The notes below the pieces were generated by a model, which was given only the letters and a program-made list of their open reading frames with translations, did not search any database and was not told where the DNA came from. The position numbers were made by a program, and so were the translations under genes. A DNA stretch of 5,284 nucleotides from Pedobacter sp. (lineage in GTDB: Bacteria > Bacteroidota > Bacteroidia > Sphingobacteriales > Sphingobacteriaceae): positions 1-5,284 of the forward strand of contig SEDG01000247.1 of the NCBI GenBank assembly GCA_004295885.1, in the 5' to 3' direction. Shown here piece after piece: positions 1 through 5,284 of this stretch; positions within the stretch are counted from its first letter, which is position 1, and each line of letters opens with the position of its first letter.

Positions 1-935
1 TTACAAGGTAATAATTTAAATTTAGTCTCACTTAAAAGCGACCTGAAAAAATCTCTTTTCTGCTGAAAGAAATCTGGTATTTCCTTGTAAATATTCTCGC
101 TTTTTAAGTAATTGGCAATACCTAACTGCATAGGAGTATTAACGCTAAAAACATTAAACTGGTGTGTTTTCCTAAATTCTGCTGTGAGTTTAGCAGGAGC
201 AAGGCAATAACCAAGCTTCCAACCTGTGGTATGCAAAAGTTTACCAAAAGAGGCAATTACAAAACTCCTTTCTTGCAATTCCGGATATAATGAGACACTA
301 TGATGTTGCTCTCCGTCATAAATGATATGCTCATACACTTCATCACTCAAAATTAGAATATCTGTGTTTTTTGTAAGTTTTATCAGTGCATCAATATCTT
401 CTTTACTTAAAATGCTCCCAGTAGGATTTTGTGGACTATTTAAAATAATCATTCTAGTGTTAGCCGAAAACGTCTTTTTAACCATCTCCCAATCGATTTT
501 ATAATCAGGTGCATGAAGGGCAAAAGGCTTAACAAGTCCGCCGAATAATTTGATGGTAGGCGAGTAGCTATCGTAAGCTGGTTCAAAAATAATTACCTCA
601 TCACCAGGATTAATCACAGCTGCAATCGCTGTAAAAATAGCCTGAGTTCCGCCTGCTGTTATGGTAATTTCGGTATCTGGATTATATTTAGCGCCGTAAA
701 ATTCAAATGCTTTCTCTGCGATTAGTTCTCTTAAAACTGGTAATCCAGGCATCGGTGCATATTGATTATGCCCATCATACATCGCATCAGCAACAAATTT
801 TATCAGCTTTGGGTCTGTAGCATAATCAGGAAAACCTTGAGATAGATTAATGGCATTATGTTCTTGAGCCAATTTAGACATCACCGAAAAAATAGTGGTG
901 CCCACTGTAGGTAGTTTAGAATTTATAGGTATCAT
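1..935 (-). CDS. ybdL: Methionine aminotransferase-like PLP-dependent aminotransferase (YbdL type), C-terminus cut by window edge
   Basis: A fold-type I (class I/II) aminotransferase, predicted to move the amino group of methionine or an aromatic amino acid onto a 2-oxo acid in the cytoplasm. The ATG is at 935-933, and 311 codons are open to the window edge without a stop. The family is about 385 residues long, so roughly 75 residues are missing, including the C-terminal arginine that binds the substrate carboxylate. Visible landmarks are the N-terminal LSQGFPDY (31-38), the TAGGTQAI segment that holds the cofactor phosphate (93-100), SPQNPTG with Asn170, SDEVY with Asp198 and Tyr201, and SFGK with the Schiff-base Lys232. 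TTGWKLGYC (236-244) and FSVNTPMQ (263-270) follow. The wording around Lys232 and the FSVNTP segment fits the YbdL/kynurenine aminotransferase branch better than aspartate aminotransferases. It lies 36 bases downstream of the efflux gene on the same strand and may share its transcript. The exact substrate is inferred from family resemblance. Confidence 0.9.
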   Translation of the reverse strand, partial: MIPINSKLPTVGTTIFSVMSKLAQEHNAINLSQGFPDYATDPKLIKFVADAMYDGHNQYAPMPGLPVLRELIAEKAFEFYGAKYNPDTEITITAGGTQAIFTAIAAVINPGDEVIIFEPAYDSYSPTIKLFGGLVKPFALHAPDYKIDWEMVKKTFSANTRMIILNSPQNPTGSILSKEDIDALIKLTKNTDILILSDEVYEHIIYDGEQHHSVSLYPELQERSFVIASFGKLLHTTGWKLGYCLAPAKLTAEFRKTHQFNVFSVNTPMQLGIANYLKSENIYKEIPDFFQQKRDFFRSLLSETKFKLLPC

Positions 936-971
936 GTACCACGAAAATAGTAATAATACTATAAAATCTAA

Positions 972-2037
972 TTATTGATTTATTGTGTTGGGCCTAATTT
1001 TTCTTCTACCAATTAATAAAAACAGTAATGCCAATAAGGCTGCGATAGTCATAACTGCTGGCATTGGCCACATTACATCTGCTGCAAACATACTTATTGC
1101 AGCCGAAGCCAAAGCACCTAAACCCATTTGTAACGCACCCATTAAAGCAGATGCACTACCAGCATTTTTTGTAAAAGGAGCTAAAGAAAGTGCAGAAGCA
1201 TTCGGATTAATAAAGCCTAGGCAGCCTAAAAATAGAGCGATGAAACCAATAGCCGATGAAAAATACAGATAGAATTGCAAAAATCCACCCGTAACCTGTT
1301 TCACTTACCTTATACAAGTCCATAAAAACCACAGGTGATGAAGAAACATAAGCAAACAAACCGCTAAAAGTGATAGCGCTAACTAATGCGTAGGTATAAA
1401 AGCTTGGTTCCTTTAAAACAACAAAAAAGTTTGTTAAAATTGGTTTTGGTTTTAAAGAATAAGTTGGGTCTGGCTTATAACTTTCTGGTAATAACCAAAT
1501 TGTTGTGATTAATAACAACACTGCCACCAAGCTTAAAAATACAAATACAGATTGCCAACCTAATGCAGTAATTAAGTAACCGCCTGCAGTTGGAGCTAAC
1601 ATAGGAGATAACGCAATAACTAACAAAAGCGAAGCAAACACTTTCGGACTTTCTTCAACAGTAAACAAATCTCTAACCATTGCAATGGAAGCTACTGCAG
1701 CAGCACAACTTCCTATCGCCTGAATGAATCTTAAGATAATCAATTGGTCTATAGAGGTTACAAATAAACAGCAAAGCGATGAAATGATGTAAAGCGTCAG
1801 ACCAAAATAGAGTGGTTTTTTCCTCCCGAATTTATCTAGCAATGGTCCGTACAATAGTTGCCCAGCAGAAATGCCAATAAAGAAACTTGAGAGCGATAAA
1901 GAAACTTTCGGGACATCAGTATTTAAATCTTTAGCTATTGCCTTAAATCCTGGTAAATACATATCTATAGAAAATGGTCCTAAAGCCGCTAACGAGCCTA
2001 ATATTAGAATGATATAAAAAGATTTAGATTTCGCCAT
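972..2037 (-). pseudogene. bcr: Bcr/CflA family MFS drug efflux transporter, broken by an internal deletion and frameshift
   Basis: Inner-membrane proton-driven multidrug exporter of the major facilitator superfamily, now split between two frames. The first frame (2037 down to the TAA at 1209-1207) gives 276 residues. It holds GPFSIDMYLPG (20-30) in TM1, motif A GPLLDKFGRKKPL (64-76), RFIQAIG (103-109) in TM4, the proline- and glycine-rich TM5 motif SPMLAPTAGGYL (144-155), and YGWIFAILSVFFIG (249-262). After that Gly the reading is nonsense. The family pattern resumes in another frame with FIALFLGCLGFINPNAS and GSASALMGALQMGLGALAS, ending at the TAA 974-972. The two pieces add up to about 354 residues against about 400 for the family, so roughly 45-50 codons (end of TM8, TM9 and start of TM10) are gone. 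The shift requires a loss whose length is 2 modulo 3. ATG 2037 was chosen because MAKSKSFY is followed by the usual family start; ATG 2043 is possible. A TTG at 2058 overlaps the predicted promoter box and is unlikely. Confidence 0.85.
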
Positions 2038-2055
2038 GTGCATTTTTGAGAGCTG

Positions 2056-2084
2056 CAAAGATGTAAATTTGCCATTTCTTGCAA
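2056..2084 (-). promoter_or_regulatory. Candidate Bacteroidota-type promoter of the efflux gene
   Basis: On the minus strand TTG (2084-2082) is followed after 18 bases by CATCTTTG (2063-2056), one mismatch from the Bacteroidota -7 consensus TAnnTTTG. Transcription would then begin a few bases upstream of the ATGs at 2043 and 2037. This gives a very short leader and argues against the TTG at 2058 as start. It is a visual match to a known consensus only. Confidence 0.4.
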
Positions 2085-2157
2085 GTCTGTACTTTGTAAA
2101 AATAGAAAGATAACAACTTGAACGAGTATTAGAATTTCGTTTACATTAAAATAGTTG

Positions 2158-2165
2158 TATTTTAG
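2158..2165 (+). promoter_or_regulatory. Weak candidate -7 box for the yhhQ-yjbR-BLUF operon
   Basis: TATTTTAG differs from TAnnTTTG at one position. It ends five bases before the ATG at 2171, which would make the message almost leaderless. No convincing TTG lies about 18 bases upstream. A promoter must lie somewhere in the 127 bases between the divergent start codons (2044-2170), but this box is only the best of poor candidates. Confidence 0.2.
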
Positions 2166-2170
2166 TCAAC

Positions 2171-2941
2171 ATGACTTTTAAAACCAAAGAAAGCCGATTG
2201 CTACTTGTTCTAGGTGCATTTTTTGTAGCGAATGCAATTTTATCAGAATTTATTGGAGTTAAAATTTTTTCAGTAGAAGAGACGTTAGGACTTAAAAAAT
2301 TTGACATTAACCTTTTCGGCGTTCCAAATCTTTCATTTAACATGTCTGCTGGGGTATTAACTTGGCCAATTATTTTTATAATGACAGATATCATCAATGA
2401 ATATTTTGGAGTAAAACAGGTTCGGTTTCTATCAATATTAACAAGTGTGCTTATTGGTTTTGCCTTTTTTGTAGTGTGGTTGGCTATGAAATTGCAGCCA
2501 TCAGATTTTTGGGTAATGCAGAAAGTAGATGGTCAAGACATCAACATGTTGGTTGCTTTCGATGCTATTTTCGGTCAAGGTATGTGGATTATAGTTGGGT
2601 CAATTACAGCATTTTTAATTGGGCAGATGGTTGATGTTTTAATTTTTCATAAGATTAAAAAATTTACAGGAGAAAGAGCGCTTTGGTTGAGAGCAACTGG
2701 GTCAACCGTTTTTTCACAACTTATTGACAGTTTTGTTGTTATTTTTATTGCATTCTATTTAAATCCAGCCTACCATTGGAGTTGGGAAATGGTTGCTGCA
2801 ATTGGCTTAGTAGGATACACCTATAAATTTGTAATCGCCCTGCTAATGACACCGATATTGTATCTAGTTCATGGAGTAATTGATGGCTATTTAGGGAAAG
2901 ATTTAGCACATAGAATGACAAAAATGGCGGGAAGAGGATAA
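2171..2941 (+). CDS. yhhQ: Queuosine precursor transporter, YhhQ/DUF165 (VUT) family
   Basis: Integral membrane transporter predicted to import a queuosine precursor (preQ0 or preQ1 class compounds in the E. coli YhhQ system), which feeds the queuosine modification of the tRNA wobble base. The 256 residues match the family in length and order. A hydrophobic N-terminal helix (9-30) is followed by the signature SAGVLTWPIIFIMTDIINEY (59-78) with its buried Asp73 and Glu78, a helix at 86-106, a helix at 137-158 containing GQMVDVLIF, the conserved STVFSQLIDSFVV (178-190), and a last helix about 207-234. The ATG is the only plausible start. The stop TAA (2939-2941) is followed directly by the ATG of the next gene, so this is the first gene of a three-gene operon, divergent from the efflux gene. 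No queuosine synthesis genes are visible in the window, so use as a salvage route is inferred. I found no preQ1 riboswitch in the leader. Confidence 0.9.
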   Translation: MTFKTKESRLLLVLGAFFVANAILSEFIGVKIFSVEETLGLKKFDINLFGVPNLSFNMSAGVLTWPIIFIMTDIINEYFGVKQVRFLSILTSVLIGFAFFVVWLAMKLQPSDFWVMQKVDGQDINMLVAFDAIFGQGMWIIVGSITAFLIGQMVDVLIFHKIKKFTGERALWLRATGSTVFSQLIDSFVVIFIAFYLNPAYHWSWEMVAAIGLVGYTYKFVIALLMTPILYLVHGVIDGYLGKDLAHRMTKMAGRG

Positions 2942-3289
2942 ATGCAGGATAAAACGATATTAGCTTTGACATTTATTAGGCAGTTTGTGCTAAGCCTACC
3001 TGACGTTTATGAGCAAATTTGTTTTGATACGCCAGCTTTTTATGTAAACAAACATATCTTTGCAAGGCTAAAGGAGGATGAAGAAAATTTAGTCATCCAC
3101 ACTGTGGAAAGAGAAAAGTGGATGGATAAAGACCCAAAAACATTTTTTATTACCGACCATTACCTTAACTATAAATATATGCTGGTTAACCTAGATAGGG
3201 TAGAACCAGATGATTTAAAACAGCTATTATTAACTGCTTGGAAAACACGGGCAAGTAAAACAACATTGAAGAAACTAACATTAAATTAG
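2942..3289 (+). CDS. MmcQ/YjbR family protein
   Basis: A 115-residue cytoplasmic protein of the MmcQ/YjbR family (PF04237), a small alpha/beta fold that resembles certain DNA-binding domains but whose biological role is not settled. The family pattern is visible from start to end: LSLPDVYE (18-24 region), FDTPAFYVNKHIFARLKED (28-46), a strand with VIHTVEREKWM (51-61), PKTFFITDHYLNYKYMLVNL (65-84), and the C-terminal EPDDLKQLLLTAWKTRAS with the typical Trp100. The ATG at 2942 directly follows the TAA of yhhQ. A purine-rich AGAGGA (2933-2938) lies only three bases before the ATG, too close to be a normal ribosome binding site, so coupled re-initiation after yhhQ is likely. The TAG (3287-3289) touches the ATG of the BLUF gene. 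Family assignment is firm; function is unknown. Confidence 0.88.
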   Translation: MQDKTILALTFIRQFVLSLPDVYEQICFDTPAFYVNKHIFARLKEDEENLVIHTVEREKWMDKDPKTFFITDHYLNYKYMLVNLDRVEPDDLKQLLLTAWKTRASKTTLKKLTLN

Positions 3290-3688
3290 ATGTATTATTA
3301 TCTATTATATTTTGGCATCGCCAGAAATCCATTTACAGAAGAAGACTTTAAATCTTTATTAGAACAAGCTAGGGAAAGAAATGAATCCTTAGACATAACA
3401 GGTAAACTTTTGCATTGCGAAGGAACTTTCATTCAATTATTAGAAGGAAAAAAAGAAAATGTTGAAGAAGTTTACCAATCAATAACAAAAGATAACAGAC
3501 TGATAGCCAATAAGACCATAACCGTTGGCGCTACAACTGAAAGGTATTACAAAGATTGGAGTATGGCCTTTAAGGACGTTGCCATGGCAGATATTAATGA
3601 AATAGAGCACTGTTCGCACCATGACGTAGCTGCCTACATAAAATCAGCCAGTGCGATAAAACTCCTTAAACTGCTTGCTGTAGCCTAA
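3290..3688 (+). CDS. Stand-alone (short) BLUF-domain blue-light photoreceptor
   Basis: A 132-residue cytoplasmic protein made of one BLUF domain (FAD-based blue-light sensor, residues 1-95) plus a short helical tail and no effector domain. The residues that bind flavin and carry the photocycle are all present: Tyr7 in LLYFGIA, Asn31, Gln49 in FIQLLEG, and Trp90 and Met92 in DWSMAF. Their spacing matches AppA Tyr21, Asn45, Gln63, Trp104 and Met106 without a gap, as far as I recall that sequence. It is therefore probably photoactive. The usual Ser two residues after the Tyr is Gly9 here, and Lys39 follows the ITG turn where most members have a hydrophobic residue; both are unusual. Short BLUF proteins act by binding partner proteins, often as multimers; the partner here is unknown. 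It is the last gene of the yhhQ operon, its ATG touching the TAG of the preceding gene, and is followed by a strong terminator. Confidence 0.9.
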   Translation: MYYYLLYFGIARNPFTEEDFKSLLEQARERNESLDITGKLLHCEGTFIQLLEGKKENVEEVYQSITKDNRLIANKTITVGATTERYYKDWSMAFKDVAMADINEIEHCSHHDVAAYIKSASAIKLLKLLAVA

Positions 3689-3705
3689 CTATTTTTTTAA
3701 AACAC

Positions 3706-3745
3706 AAAAAGGGTTTATATAATGTTATGTTATAAACCCTTTTTT
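3706..3745 (+). terminator. Strong hairpin terminator after the BLUF gene
   Basis: A perfect 14-base-pair inverted repeat: AAAAAGGGTTTATA (3706-3719) pairs with TATAAACCCTTTTT (3731-3744) around an 11-base loop, and the T-run extends through 3745. It starts 17 bases after the BLUF stop. The A-run on the left arm would also let it work on the opposite strand. The right arm ends two bases before the ATG of the next gene (3747). Confidence 0.85.
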
Positions 3746-3746
3746 A

Positions 3747-4457
3747 ATGCTTTTTATATTTCAGAATTTTTTAAAAGATTTAGAGAAACTACTTATCGGC
3801 GATGAGGAATGGCTTTTCATCCCCGAAATAATGGTTCGTACGCTAGTAATGTATTTGATTGTGCTCTTCAGCTTAAGACTGTTAGGCAAAAGAGGCGTTA
3901 AACAATTATCTGTTTTTGAGCTTGTAGTAATCATCAGTTTAGGTTCTGCCGCTGGCGACCCAATGTTTTATAGAGAAGTGGGCCTATTATCAGCCGTTGC
4001 TGTATTTTCAGTTGTAATTTTAGCCTATAAGGTAACATCGTATTTTGTAAACAAGAGCAAAAAAGTAGAGCAATTACTCGAAGGCAGTTGCACATGCTTA
4101 ATTAACGATGGAAAATTTTCCATTGACAACTTTAAAAAAGAAACGTTAGCTCAAGATGAATTTTTCTCTGAATTGCGTTTGCAAAGCATATCACATCTCG
4201 GGCAAGTTGAGCTTGCCATCATAGAAACCTCCGGTAGTGTAAGCGTGTTTTTTTACCCAGATGAAGAAGTGAAGTATGGTTTACCAATTTTGCCAGCATT
4301 ATTTTGCGAAAAACAAAATGAGATAAAACAAAAAGGCTATTATTCTTGTAGTTTCTGTGGTTACACTGATGAATTTTTACCCAGCAAGAAAACTATTTGT
4401 AAGGTTTGCAAAAAAACAGAATGGGTAACATCGATAAACAAGAAGCGAATAACTTAA
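3747..4457 (+). CDS. DUF421 (YetF-like) membrane protein with a C-terminal zinc-ribbon-like tail
   Basis: A 236-residue inner-membrane protein of the DUF421/YetF family, whose role is not established. Order of parts: an N-terminal stretch with GDEEWLFIPEIMVRT (18-32), three membrane segments (about 33-46, 53-69 and 79-98) with the family signatures RLLGKRG (44-50) and LGSAAGDPM (65-73), then the cytosolic YetF domain (about 105-185) with LLEGSCTCLINDGK, LAQDEFFSELRLQ and LGQVELAIIE. The tail adds CSFC (Cys201, Cys204) and CKVC (Cys218, Cys221), a two-knuckle pattern like a zinc ribbon. This tail is absent from the classic Bacillus YetF, although I believe some Bacteroidota relatives have it. 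The first ATG is the only start that keeps the usual N-terminus; the next Met (residue 29) would lose it, and an upstream TAA at 3720 closes the frame. No ribosome binding site is visible, and the start sits against the preceding terminator. Confidence 0.85.
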   Translation: MLFIFQNFLKDLEKLLIGDEEWLFIPEIMVRTLVMYLIVLFSLRLLGKRGVKQLSVFELVVIISLGSAAGDPMFYREVGLLSAVAVFSVVILAYKVTSYFVNKSKKVEQLLEGSCTCLINDGKFSIDNFKKETLAQDEFFSELRLQSISHLGQVELAIIETSGSVSVFFYPDEEVKYGLPILPALFCEKQNEIKQKGYYSCSFCGYTDEFLPSKKTICKVCKKTEWVTSINKKRIT

Positions 4458-4467
4458 TATTATTTCA

Positions 4468-4480
4468 TCAATATAATTGA
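4468..4480 (+). repeat. Small AT-rich inverted repeat after the DUF421 gene
   Basis: TCAAT (4468-4472) and ATTGA (4476-4480) flank a three-base loop, 10 bases after the DUF421 stop, and are followed by AAAA rather than a T-run. It is too weak and lacks the T-tract for a confident terminator. The rest of the 113-base gap holds only the promoter box of the next gene. Confidence 0.2.
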
Positions 4481-4543
4481 AAAACAATAACTTATAAATT
4501 GGATTAACTGACACTTAGATAGCAAAATACCCATTATTTTTTG

Positions 4544-4551
4544 TATATTTG
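4544..4551 (+). promoter_or_regulatory. -7 promoter box of the RRM gene (TATATTTG)
   Basis: TATATTTG is an exact match to the Bacteroidota -7 consensus TAnnTTTG and lies 19 bases before the ATG at 4571. Transcription would begin at about 4556-4559, giving a leader of about 12-15 bases. No good TTG lies at the expected distance upstream, so the -33 element is weak or degenerate. Confidence 0.6.
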
Positions 4552-4570
4552 TGCAAATTTTTAAACATTA

Positions 4571-4879
4571 ATGAAGATATTTATTACAGGCCTTCCTTTA
4601 GAAGTAGGGGAAGATGAATTAACAGCCGTATTTGGTGATTTCGGTCAAGTAAAATCACTTAGAATTATTAAAGACCGCGAAACAAATCAAAGCCGTGGCT
4701 TTGGTTTTGTAGAGATGCCTAATGATGATGAAGCTAGAGAAGCTATCAAAAGAATGAACGGCGGTGACTACAACGGTAACAGAATTAAAGTTGCTGAAGC
4801 ACAAGAAAAGCCAAACACAGGTGGCGGTAACGCTGGTGGTGGTTTTAAACGTAACAACAGTAGAGAACGTAGTTACTAA
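4571..4879 (+). CDS. Small RRM-type RNA-binding protein with glycine-rich tail
   Basis: A 102-residue cytoplasmic protein made of one RNA recognition motif (1-77) and a short glycine- and arginine-containing tail (80-102). RNP2 is IFITGL (3-8) and RNP1 is RGFGFVEM (42-49). The aromatic residues that stack on RNA bases are Phe4, Phe44 and Phe46; the last RNP1 position is Met rather than the usual Phe or Tyr. EDELTAVFGDFGQVKSLRI and the second helix DDEAREAIKRMNG complete the beta-alpha-beta fold. The tail has GGGNAGGGF followed by basic residues. Such single-RRM proteins are common in Bacteroidota and resemble cyanobacterial Rbp proteins, which are often cold-induced; the RNA targets are unknown here. 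It appears monocistronic, with its own consensus -7 box and two terminators downstream. Confidence 0.92.
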   Translation: MKIFITGLPLEVGEDELTAVFGDFGQVKSLRIIKDRETNQSRGFGFVEMPNDDEAREAIKRMNGGDYNGNRIKVAEAQEKPNTGGGNAGGGFKRNNSRERSY

Positions 4880-4889
4880 ATTGTAGCTT

Positions 4890-4931
4890 TCCTCTTGACT
4901 TTATGAAGTCTATTCGGGCTAGAGGATTTTT
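4890..4931 (+). terminator. Probable terminator just after the RRM gene
   Basis: TCCTCT (4890-4895) pairs with AGAGGA (4921-4926), followed by TTTTT (4927-4931). Inside is a second perfect hairpin, GACTT (4897-4901) with AAGTC (4906-4910) and a TATG loop, leaving a 10-base bulge on the right side. It lies 10 bases after the stop codon. The bulge makes it less canonical than the next one. Confidence 0.5.
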
Positions 4932-4992
4932 ACGGATTAATATTTCTTATTTTTAAAGCCTATTTTAGGGTTTTATCAATTATAAAAAGATT

Positions 4993-5020
4993 GCGAATCT
5001 AATAGGTTCGCTTTTTTTTT
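4993..5020 (+). terminator. Strong rho-independent terminator
   Basis: GCGAATC (4993-4999) pairs with GGTTCGC (5005-5011), seven pairs with one G-T wobble, around the loop TAATA, followed by nine T (5012-5020). This is a textbook intrinsic terminator 113 bases after the RRM stop and probably marks the end of read-through past the first hairpin. Confidence 0.85.
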
Positions 5021-5076
5021 GTCGTAGATTTTTATCTCCATAATCGTTATCTTTAACTAACCAAATATCAATAGCA

Positions 5077-5284
5077 TTGAAAGTTGACTATATTGCTTTA
5101 TCAGTACCTATTTTCTTTATCCTTATCGGTATAGAGTTATTTTACGATTTTTATAAAAAATTAAAGTATTATCGATTTAATGATAGTATTTCGAATTTAA
5201 GTCAGGGGATTGGCTCGCAAATTACAGGGCTTTTTATGAAAACTGCCTTATTTTTTGGTTATAAGTATATTTTCGAACATTGGA
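5077..5284 (+). CDS. Sterol desaturase/fatty acid hydroxylase family protein, N-terminal part, cut by window edge
   Basis: The first 69 codons of a membrane protein that looks like the sterol desaturase/fatty acid hydroxylase superfamily of di-iron enzymes. A hydrophobic helix (about 5-24, SVPIFFILIGIEL) is followed by a Lys/Tyr-rich linker, the family-like YYRFNDSISNLSQGIG (31-46), and a second helix beginning with QITGLFMKTALFFGYKYIF. The histidine clusters that bind iron lie beyond the window, so catalytic competence cannot be judged. The frame has an upstream stop at 5041-5043 and no ATG before codon 54, so TTG at 5077 is the likely start; an error in the sequence is the alternative. It lies 56 bases after the strong terminator and must have its own promoter there; TATCTTTA (5048-5055) is one mismatch from the -7 consensus. 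The family assignment is from resemblance of the N-terminus only. Confidence 0.7.
   Translation, partial: MKVDYIALSVPIFFILIGIELFYDFYKKLKYYRFNDSISNLSQGIGSQITGLFMKTALFFGYKYIFEHW

Noticed and set aside
322..504. Plus-strand open frame of 60 residues
   Set aside because: It lies wholly inside the conserved aminotransferase gene on the other strand and resembles no known protein.
985..1272. Plus-strand open frame of 95 residues
   Set aside because: It is the antisense shadow of the C-terminal part of the efflux transporter, which has clear family motifs on the minus strand.
972..1304. The 110-residue frame as an independent small membrane protein
   Set aside because: Its first 18 or so residues are an out-of-frame reading of conserved TM8 sequence, and the rest is the C-terminus of Bcr/CflA, so it is a fragment and not a separate gene.
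2044..2170. A preQ1 riboswitch before the queuosine transporter
   Set aside because: I looked for the short stem-loop with an A-rich tail typical of preQ1-I and saw none; no convincing hairpin lies close to the ATG.
2146..2397. Minus-strand open frame of 83 residues
   Set aside because: It is antisense to the conserved start of yhhQ and overlaps the divergent promoter region; no family resemblance.
2745..2972. Minus-strand open frame of 75 residues
   Set aside because: It is antisense to the end of yhhQ and the start of the YjbR gene, both well supported on the plus strand.
3718..3723. TATAAT as a sigma-70-type -10 box for the DUF421 gene
   Set aside because: Bacteroidota primary promoters use TAnnTTTG, there is no matching -35 or -33 element, and the word is part of the AT-rich hairpin and its loop.
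1..5284. tRNA, rRNA, CRISPR array, insertion sequence or toxin-antitoxin pair
   Set aside because: No cloverleaf, repeated spacer pattern, transposase motif or paired small genes were seen on either strand.

Overview
The window is AT-rich DNA from a member of the Bacteroidota, most like Sphingobacteriaceae (Pedobacter or a relative). The reasons are the protein families and their wording, weak or absent Shine-Dalgarno sequences, and promoter boxes of the Bacteroidota type (TTG, then about 18 bases, then TAnnTTTG). The species is inferred from memory of homologues, not from a search.

Left part, minus strand (1-2043): a Bcr/CflA-type drug efflux transporter gene is read first, followed 36 bases later by a PLP-dependent aminotransferase of the methionine aminotransferase (YbdL) type. 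The aminotransferase runs off the left edge, so its last roughly 75 residues are missing. The transporter gene looks broken. Its two halves lie in different frames, and about 45-50 codons covering a membrane segment seem to have been deleted at the junction near 1245-1262.

Middle part, plus strand (2171-3746): three genes run head to tail with no base between stop and start. They encode a YhhQ-type queuosine-precursor transporter, a MmcQ/YjbR-fold protein and a stand-alone BLUF blue-light sensor. They form an obvious operon that ends in a strong hairpin terminator at 3706-3745.

Right part, plus strand (3747-5284): a DUF421 (YetF-type) membrane protein starts one base after that terminator's T-tract and carries a four-cysteine zinc-ribbon-like tail. 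It is followed by a small RRM RNA-binding protein with its own textbook promoter box and two tandem terminators. The window ends in the first 69 codons of a sterol desaturase/fatty acid hydroxylase family gene that seems to start with TTG.

Most of this is ordinary chromosomal housekeeping and accessory content. I see no mobile element, CRISPR array, RNA gene or clear new defence or biosynthetic system. The points most worth a second look are the deletion in the efflux gene, the tight coupling of a photoreceptor to a queuosine salvage transporter, and the terminator that abuts the DUF421 start codon.
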